Below, piece after piece: positions 59,908-64,000 of a stretch of 64,000 nucleotides of DNA; position 1 is the stretch's first letter; each line of letters opens with the position of its first letter. Under the pieces are notes generated by a model that was given only the letters and a program-made list of their open reading frames with translations, was not told the origin of the DNA and did not search any database. This stretch comes from Chryseobacterium tagetis (GTDB taxonomy: Bacteria; Bacteroidota; Bacteroidia; Flavobacteriales; Weeksellaceae), in assembly GCF_016735585.2 (NCBI RefSeq), contig NZ_JAERSE020000002.1, positions 620,001 through 684,000 on the forward strand, written 5' to 3'. Both the position numbers and the translations under genes were made by a program.

Positions 59908-60867
59908 TTATTCTATTTTAATTTTTGCTTTCGGTTTGGTGGCCGTTGCTTTTTTCTCTGTTTTCTTCGTTTCCTTGGGCTTGGTTGGTGCTTTGGGTTT
60001 TGAAGATGTTGAGCTCGGTTTCTTTACTGTCGCCGCTTTGGGAAGAACTTCCACTGTTTTCCTGACTGCGGGTGGCGTAGTGGAAGCTTTTGCCAGTTCT
60101 TTGTTTCCTACGTTCAGAATACTGTCGTTTTCTTTAAAATAAGGGTTCAAAGTGGTGACAATCTGATTCTGATATTTTACAGAAACCTTGTTGTATTTCT
60201 GAGGATCCTGATAGACCAAATATTTTTCTACGAAGGCTTTAAACCCTTTTACTTTAAATTCAATATTGTCTAAGTCTCCGATTTCTACTTTATAATTCCC
60301 TTCACTGGTCAGAAGATTGTAATTTCCTTTACGGTCTTTGGATATTCCGATAAAGTATTTTTTACTGAAATCATCTTTATCAATTTTTTCAACCAATTCA
60401 GCCAGTTGTTGATATTCATCTTTCTGTACATCTCCGGTTACCAGCATACAGGGATGTGAATAGGTTTTTGAAATAGGAAACTCGGTTCCTTTTTCGTCTA
60501 CATAAAAGTCTCTTCCATCTTTGTTCAGTCTGAAAATAGGGACTCTCTGTTTGATGTCTAAGTTTAATTTTCCATTTAAGTTCAAATAAACGTTCGCACT
60601 GTCAACAGCCGGAAGATTATTGATCTTCTTTTCCAGAGCCGGAATATTCAGGTCCCCGACTTTTCCGGAAGGATTTTCTTTTTTTACGATCTCACGGATG
60701 TCTTTTTCATCAATGAAATACACCAGTGTTTTACCGTTACTCATTTTTACAGAAATCTTATCATCCGTAATCTTCTGTCCGCTGAATTTTCTCAAAGAGA
60801 AACTCAACAGAAATCCTAGAATGATTACTGTGATGGCAATTTTTAATATTCTGTATTTATTTTTCAT
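59908..60867 (-). CDS. ftsQ: Cell division protein FtsQ/DivIB
   Basis: 319 residues. One N-terminal membrane helix (about 9-25) is followed by a POTRA-like domain (about 45-115: I-R-E-I-V-K-K, V-D-S-A-N-V-Y-L-N-L-N-G-K) and the FtsQ beta domain (about 120-245). The C-terminus is an unusual Lys/Pro/Thr-rich tail (about 270-319, P-K-A-P-T-K-P-K-E-T-K-K) that would extend into the periplasm. FtsQ bridges the cytoplasmic and periplasmic parts of the divisome. Position between murC and ftsA is typical. Confidence 0.88.
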   Translation of the reverse strand: MKNKYRILKIAITVIILGFLLSFSLRKFSGQKITDDKISVKMSNGKTLVYFIDEKDIREIVKKENPSGKVGDLNIPALEKKINNLPAVDSANVYLNLNGKLNLDIKQRVPIFRLNKDGRDFYVDEKGTEFPISKTYSHPCMLVTGDVQKDEYQQLAELVEKIDKDDFSKKYFIGISKDRKGNYNLLTSEGNYKVEIGDLDNIEFKVKGFKAFVEKYLVYQDPQKYNKVSVKYQNQIVTTLNPYFKENDSILNVGNKELAKASTTPPAVRKTVEVLPKAATVKKPSSTSSKPKAPTKPKETKKTEKKATATKPKAKIKIE

Positions 60868-60869
60868 AA

Positions 60870-60905
60870 ATGAGTTCCGGGTTTCGGGTTTTCTGTTCCG
60901 AGTTT
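60870..60905. repeat. GAGTTCCGGGTTTCGGGTTTTC-type repeat between murC and ftsQ
   Basis: The spacer is almost wholly GAGTTCCGGGTTTCGGGTTT followed by TCTGTTCCGAG, a run of TTCCGGG/TTTCGGG units, which is a common kind of short flavobacterial repeat. Non-coding. Confidence 0.5.
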
Positions 60906-62264
60906 TTATTTTTTACTTAGCCACTCACAGATAGGATCGTACAGGGTATCAATATTTCCTGCGCCTACTGTAAGAAGGATGTCAAAATCTTTTTCTTTTA
61001 TGGTATTGAAAGCATCACTTAACGTAGATACTTCCTTTTTTTCTAATGTCACTTTATCCAACAGCCAGCTTGAAGTAATGCCTTCAAAGTTTTCCTGAAG
61101 CTCTCTTGCCGGATAAATATCAAGCAAAATCAATTCATCTGACTGGCTTAAGCTTTCCGCAAATCCGTCTGCAAAATCTCTTGTTCTGCTGAAAAGATGC
61201 GGCTGAAAGGCTACCAATAATTTCTTTTCCGGGTAAAATGTTCGGATTGAGCTCATCACCGCATTGATTTCTGTCGGATGGTGCGCGTAATCGTCAATAT
61301 AAATTTTCCCGTTTTCGTATCTGTGTTTGGTATATCTTCTTTTAATTCCTTTAAAATTGGCAATCGCTTTTTTCAAGGTTTCGAAATCAACGCCCAAATT
61401 GTTTAAAATCGCCAACGCAACGGTTGCATTTTCAACATTGTGAATACCGGGAATTTCCCAGATGAAATCTTTAATAGTCTCTGTTGGAGTATGGAAATCA
61501 AAATAATTTTTATCTCCTTCCATTCTAAGATTATCTGAGTAATAATCGGCTACTTCATTTACCGCATACGTCAGAGAAGGTCTTCCGATTTCAATTCCTT
61601 TTCTTACAAAAAGCTGTCTGTCATTCGGAACCAAAGCAGCAAATTGTCTGAAACCTTCTTCAATATGGCTTTTATCACCATAAATATCCAAATGATCCGC
61701 ATCTGTAGAAGTGATCACTGCCCAATCCGGAGAAAGGTTCAGGAAACTTCTGTCATATTCGTCTGCCTCCACTACGGAATATTGTGAACCGTTGTACAGG
61801 AAGTTTGATTTAAAATTCTCCGAAATTCCGCCCAAGAAACATGAGAATGGTAAGTCTGCTTCTTTACAAAGGTGCGAAACCAGGGTAGAAGTTGTTGTTT
61901 TACCATGCGTTCCTGCAACAGCAATACAATCTGTATTTTCTGTAATTAAACCTAAAACTTTTGCGCGCTTTAATACTTCAAACTGATTTTCATTAAAATA
62001 ATCTAAAATCCCCAATACCTTGATCGCAGGAGTATAAATTACTAATGTATCTTCTTTCTGAAGTGAAGTGATTTTTTCATCAATGACATCTTCAAAAACA
62101 ATATCAATTCCTTCGCTCATCAAAGCCGTCGTCAATTTGGTGTTGGTTTTATCGTAGCCCAAAACTTTTTTACCCGAAGCATGGAAATAACGAGCCAATG
62201 CACTCATTCCTATGCCTCCGATTCCAACGAAGTAAAAATTTTGATATGTTTCTAAAACTTTCAT
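60906..62264 (-). CDS. murC: UDP-N-acetylmuramate--L-alanine ligase MurC
   Basis: 452 residues. The N-terminal UDP-binding G-I-G-G-I-G-M-S (14-21) is followed by the ATP loop G-T-H-G-K-T-T-T (118-125), the E-A-D-E-Y-D-R-S-F segment (about 165-173), N-V-E-N-A-T-V-A (about 276-283) and D-D-Y-A-H-H-P-T-E (about 324-332). It adds the first L-Ala to UDP-N-acetylmuramic acid in the cytoplasm. Spacing of 53 bases to murG and 38 to ftsQ. Confidence 0.97.
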   Translation of the reverse strand: MKVLETYQNFYFVGIGGIGMSALARYFHASGKKVLGYDKTNTKLTTALMSEGIDIVFEDVIDEKITSLQKEDTLVIYTPAIKVLGILDYFNENQFEVLKRAKVLGLITENTDCIAVAGTHGKTTTSTLVSHLCKEADLPFSCFLGGISENFKSNFLYNGSQYSVVEADEYDRSFLNLSPDWAVITSTDADHLDIYGDKSHIEEGFRQFAALVPNDRQLFVRKGIEIGRPSLTYAVNEVADYYSDNLRMEGDKNYFDFHTPTETIKDFIWEIPGIHNVENATVALAILNNLGVDFETLKKAIANFKGIKRRYTKHRYENGKIYIDDYAHHPTEINAVMSSIRTFYPEKKLLVAFQPHLFSRTRDFADGFAESLSQSDELILLDIYPARELQENFEGITSSWLLDKVTLEKKEVSTLSDAFNTIKEKDFDILLTVGAGNIDTLYDPICEWLSKK

Positions 62265-62317
62265 TATTTAATTAAAATATTTAAAGAGTAAATGATTAAA
62301 AATTAATTCAAATTATC

Positions 62318-63445
62318 TTATTGTATCACTTTAAAAATTTCGTCTACAATCTCTTTTGCGGCATTGGGCTTGGCAAAATATTTCAGATTTTCAGACATTT
62401 CTTTTCTCACATTCTCATTTTCGCAGATTTCTGAAAGGGTATTCCAGAATTTTTCCTGCATTTCAGAGTCTTTTACCATTCTGGCTGCATTTTTTTCAAC
62501 CAGATTCATGGCGTTTATGGTTTGATGGTCTTCCGCTGCAAAAGGGAAGGGCACCAATAAAACCGGCTTCTGCGCTACTGCCAACTCTGAAATGGCAATT
62601 GCTCCTGCTCTGGAAACAATCACATCTGCTGCAGAATAGGCGGTTTCCATGTCTTTGATGAATTCCTTAATTTGTATCTGGTTGTTGGTTGATGGTTGTT
62701 GGTTATTTCCATCAACTGTCAACTGACAACTATCAACAATTTCTTTATAATCCAGTTTTCCGGTTTGCCAGATCAACTGATAGCCTTTTTCTTTCAGGTT
62801 TTCTAGATTGTCTTTCCAACCGTTGTTTAATGTTCTTGACCCTAAAGATCCACCAACCGATAAAATCGTCAGTTTATCTTTGTCTAGGCCCATTTTTTCT
62901 TTTGCCTGAGTTTTTTCCTGCATTCCTGAAACGATATTCTCACGAATCGGATTTCCCAGAAATTTTATTTTTTCGGCCGGAAAACCTTCTACTTTAGGGT
63001 AGGCTGTAAACACGGCTTTTGCTTTTTTACTTAAAATCTTATTCGTCACGCCTGCATGTGCATTCTGCTCTTGAATAAAAATCGGAATTCCGAGTTTGCT
63101 TGCTTCATACAGAGCAGGACCGCTTGCGAAACCTCCTGTTCCCACTGCAAAATCCGGAGCGAAGTTTTTAATGATCTTCTTTGATTTGGATAAGCTTTTT
63201 AAAATCTTAAAAGGCAACCCTAAATTTGAAAGCATATTTCCTCTGTCGATTCCGGCAATATCAATTCCTTCAATCTTATAGCCCGCCTGCGGAACTTTTT
63301 CCATTTCCATTTTTCCGTTGGCTCCGATAAACAAAAACTCTGTATCAGGAAATCTTTTCTTGATTTCGTCTGCAATAGCAATGGCAGGGAAGATGTGACC
63401 TCCTGTTCCGCCGCCGGATAATAATACTTTTAGTTTTTTGCTCAT
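62318..63445 (-). CDS. murG: UDP-GlcNAc transferase MurG (with small repeat-derived insertion)
   Basis: 375 residues. The N-terminal glycine loop G-G-G-T-G-G-H (11-17), G-T-G-G-F-A-S-G-P (102-110), E-Q-N-A-H-A-G (126-132), the second loop G-G-S-L-G-S-R (198-204) and the UDP-GlcNAc-binding region with R-A-G-A-I-A-I-S-E (279-287) and P-F-P-F-A-A-E-D-H-Q (about 301-310) are all present. It makes lipid II at the inner face of the membrane. Residues about 238-256 (D-S-C-Q-L-T-V-D-G-N-N-Q-Q-P-S-T-N-N-Q) are an in-frame insertion that looks like translated simple repeat. Two bases from ftsW. Confidence 0.95.
   Translation of the reverse strand: MSKKLKVLLSGGGTGGHIFPAIAIADEIKKRFPDTEFLFIGANGKMEMEKVPQAGYKIEGIDIAGIDRGNMLSNLGLPFKILKSLSKSKKIIKNFAPDFAVGTGGFASGPALYEASKLGIPIFIQEQNAHAGVTNKILSKKAKAVFTAYPKVEGFPAEKIKFLGNPIRENIVSGMQEKTQAKEKMGLDKDKLTILSVGGSLGSRTLNNGWKDNLENLKEKGYQLIWQTGKLDYKEIVDSCQLTVDGNNQQPSTNNQIQIKEFIKDMETAYSAADVIVSRAGAIAISELAVAQKPVLLVPFPFAAEDHQTINAMNLVEKNAARMVKDSEMQEKFWNTLSEICENENVRKEMSENLKYFAKPNAAKEIVDEIFKVIQ
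62681..62736. repeat. Simple repeat inserted in frame inside murG
   Basis: On the minus strand: GTTGATAGTTGTCAGTTGAC followed by AGTTGATGG, then AACCAACAACCATCAACCAAC. It is made of GTTGA(C/T)AGTT-type units, like the relic between ftsA and ftsZ. Its length keeps the murG frame open. Confidence 0.65.
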
Positions 63446-63447
63446 CT

Positions 63448-64000
63448 TTATGCTATATCGTTAATTTCTGCAATGCTTTGTTTTTTGCCCATTCCTTCTT
63501 CATCGTAGATCTGAATTCTGGAGCTGATATTTAAGATAATTCCCAACTGCAAATACGTTACCAACATTGAAGTACCTCCGTAACTTATTAATGGAAGAGG
63601 TTGCCCTGTTACAGGGATTAAATTTACCGCAACTGCAATATTTACAGAGAGTTGTATGAAAATCATCACACCGAGACTGAGAACGAGCAGAGACCCGAAA
63701 AATGCAGGCATCTTGCTGGCTATCATTACGATACGAATCATCATAATTAAATATAAACTAATTAAAAAAGCAGCGCCAATTACTCCGTATTCTTCTACAA
63801 TAACTGCGAAAATAAAGTCGGAAGCAGACTGCGGAAGCATTTGTTTTAAAGCGCTTTTTCCCGGTCCCATTCCTGTAACCCCACCATGAACGATGGCTGC
63901 TTTTGCCATCATTACCTGATAGTTTTTAGCTTTTACACTTTCATCATCTACATCGGCTGTTTTGGCTTTGCTCGAGGTAAATGTTTCGATACGGCTCATC
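63448..64000 (-). CDS. ftsW: FtsW/RodA/SpoVE-family peptidoglycan polymerase, 5'-partial
   Basis: The visible 183 residues are the C-terminal half; the gene continues past the window end, so the Met at 63999 is not its start. G-G-V-T-G-M-G-P-G-K-S (about 38-48), D-F-I-F-A-V-I-V-E-E-Y-G (about 61-72) and G-Q-P-L-P-L-I-S-Y-G-G (about 131-141) are the conserved SEDS loops, with four or more membrane helices. FtsW polymerises septal glycan from lipid II. Its location directly before murG supports FtsW rather than RodA. Confidence 0.93.
   Translation of the reverse strand, partial: MSRIETFTSSKAKTADVDDESVKAKNYQVMMAKAAIVHGGVTGMGPGKSALKQMLPQSASDFIFAVIVEEYGVIGAAFLISLYLIMMIRIVMIASKMPAFFGSLLVLSLGVMIFIQLSVNIAVAVNLIPVTGQPLPLISYGGTSMLVTYLQLGIILNISSRIQIYDEEGMGKKQSIAEINDIA

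Overview
The window is a low-GC chromosomal segment of a member of the Bacteroidota, most likely the Chryseobacterium group of the Weeksellaceae. The evidence is two or three type IX secretion cargo proteins with C-terminal sorting domains, two GLPGLI-family proteins, TonB-dependent receptors, Bacteroidota-type promoters (TTTG at -33, TAnnTTTG at -7), weak ribosome binding sites, and the gene order ftsW-murG-murC-ftsQ-ftsA-ftsZ. It is ordinary chromosome: I see no insertion sequence, prophage, integron or CRISPR array. It does carry many small dispersed intergenic repeats.

Layout. Bases 1-4701 hold a tight rightward operon whose products nearly all act on NAD+ or ADP-ribose: PARG-like glycohydrolase, DUF2971 protein, sirtuin, ADP-ribosylglycohydrolase, KptA RNA 2'-phosphotransferase, and a metallophosphatase broken by one missing T. 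Bases 4702-5037 are packed with dispersed repeats. Bases 5038-9338 hold a secreted M14 peptidase, an overlapping pair of unknown small proteins (one Cys-rich), a T9SS cargo and a JmjC/cupin-8 protein. Bases 9339-15836 hold a small secreted peptide with a possible attenuator, two GLPGLI proteins, an XRE regulator and a large TonB-receptor-like outer-membrane protein; the receptor and the second GLPGLI gene share an upstream motif. Bases 15967-18412 are the ferrous iron operon feoA-feoB plus a 50-residue Cys-rich membrane protein. Bases 18418-30324 are housekeeping and regulatory genes (AraC regulators, a beta-barrel protein, glmM, Crp/Fnr regulator, quinone-oxidoreductase-like protein, TPR protein, EamA transporter, aat, DUF3127). 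Bases 30515-30769 hold three tRNA genes (Leu-TAG, Gly-GCC, Leu-TAA) behind a textbook Bacteroidota promoter.

Bases 30955-33278 hold a small unknown gene, a MocR-type regulator and an acetyltransferase. Bases 33696-42652, all leftward, form a probable organophosphonate acquisition and breakdown locus: XRE-cupin regulator, TonB receptor, MFS-like transporter, TIGR03364-type FAD oxidoreductase, phosphonatase-like HAD hydrolase and a secreted alkaline-phosphatase-family enzyme. Bases 42896-46505 hold a two-component system followed by a universal-stress-like protein and a YoaK-family membrane protein; an 11-bp direct repeat lies between them. Bases 46747-52048 hold mutL, a rhomboid protease, two tandem membrane-anchored endonuclease/exonuclease/phosphatase paralogues and two lipoproteins, one with LEA-like 11-residue repeats. 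Bases 52079-55808 hold a GH3-family protein, a bacilliredoxin and another T9SS cargo. Bases 55959-64000 are a leftward yqeY-like gene and the division and cell-wall cluster ftsZ, ftsA, ftsQ, murC, murG and ftsW (cut by the window end).

The most interesting parts are the NAD+/ADP-ribose operon at the left edge and the phosphonate locus. After these come the inverted pair of MITE-like repeats (25390-25560 and 33377-33542), a repeat-derived insertion inside murG, and the unexplained small-protein pair at 6903-7569. All family assignments come from reading the sequence by eye; no database search was run.
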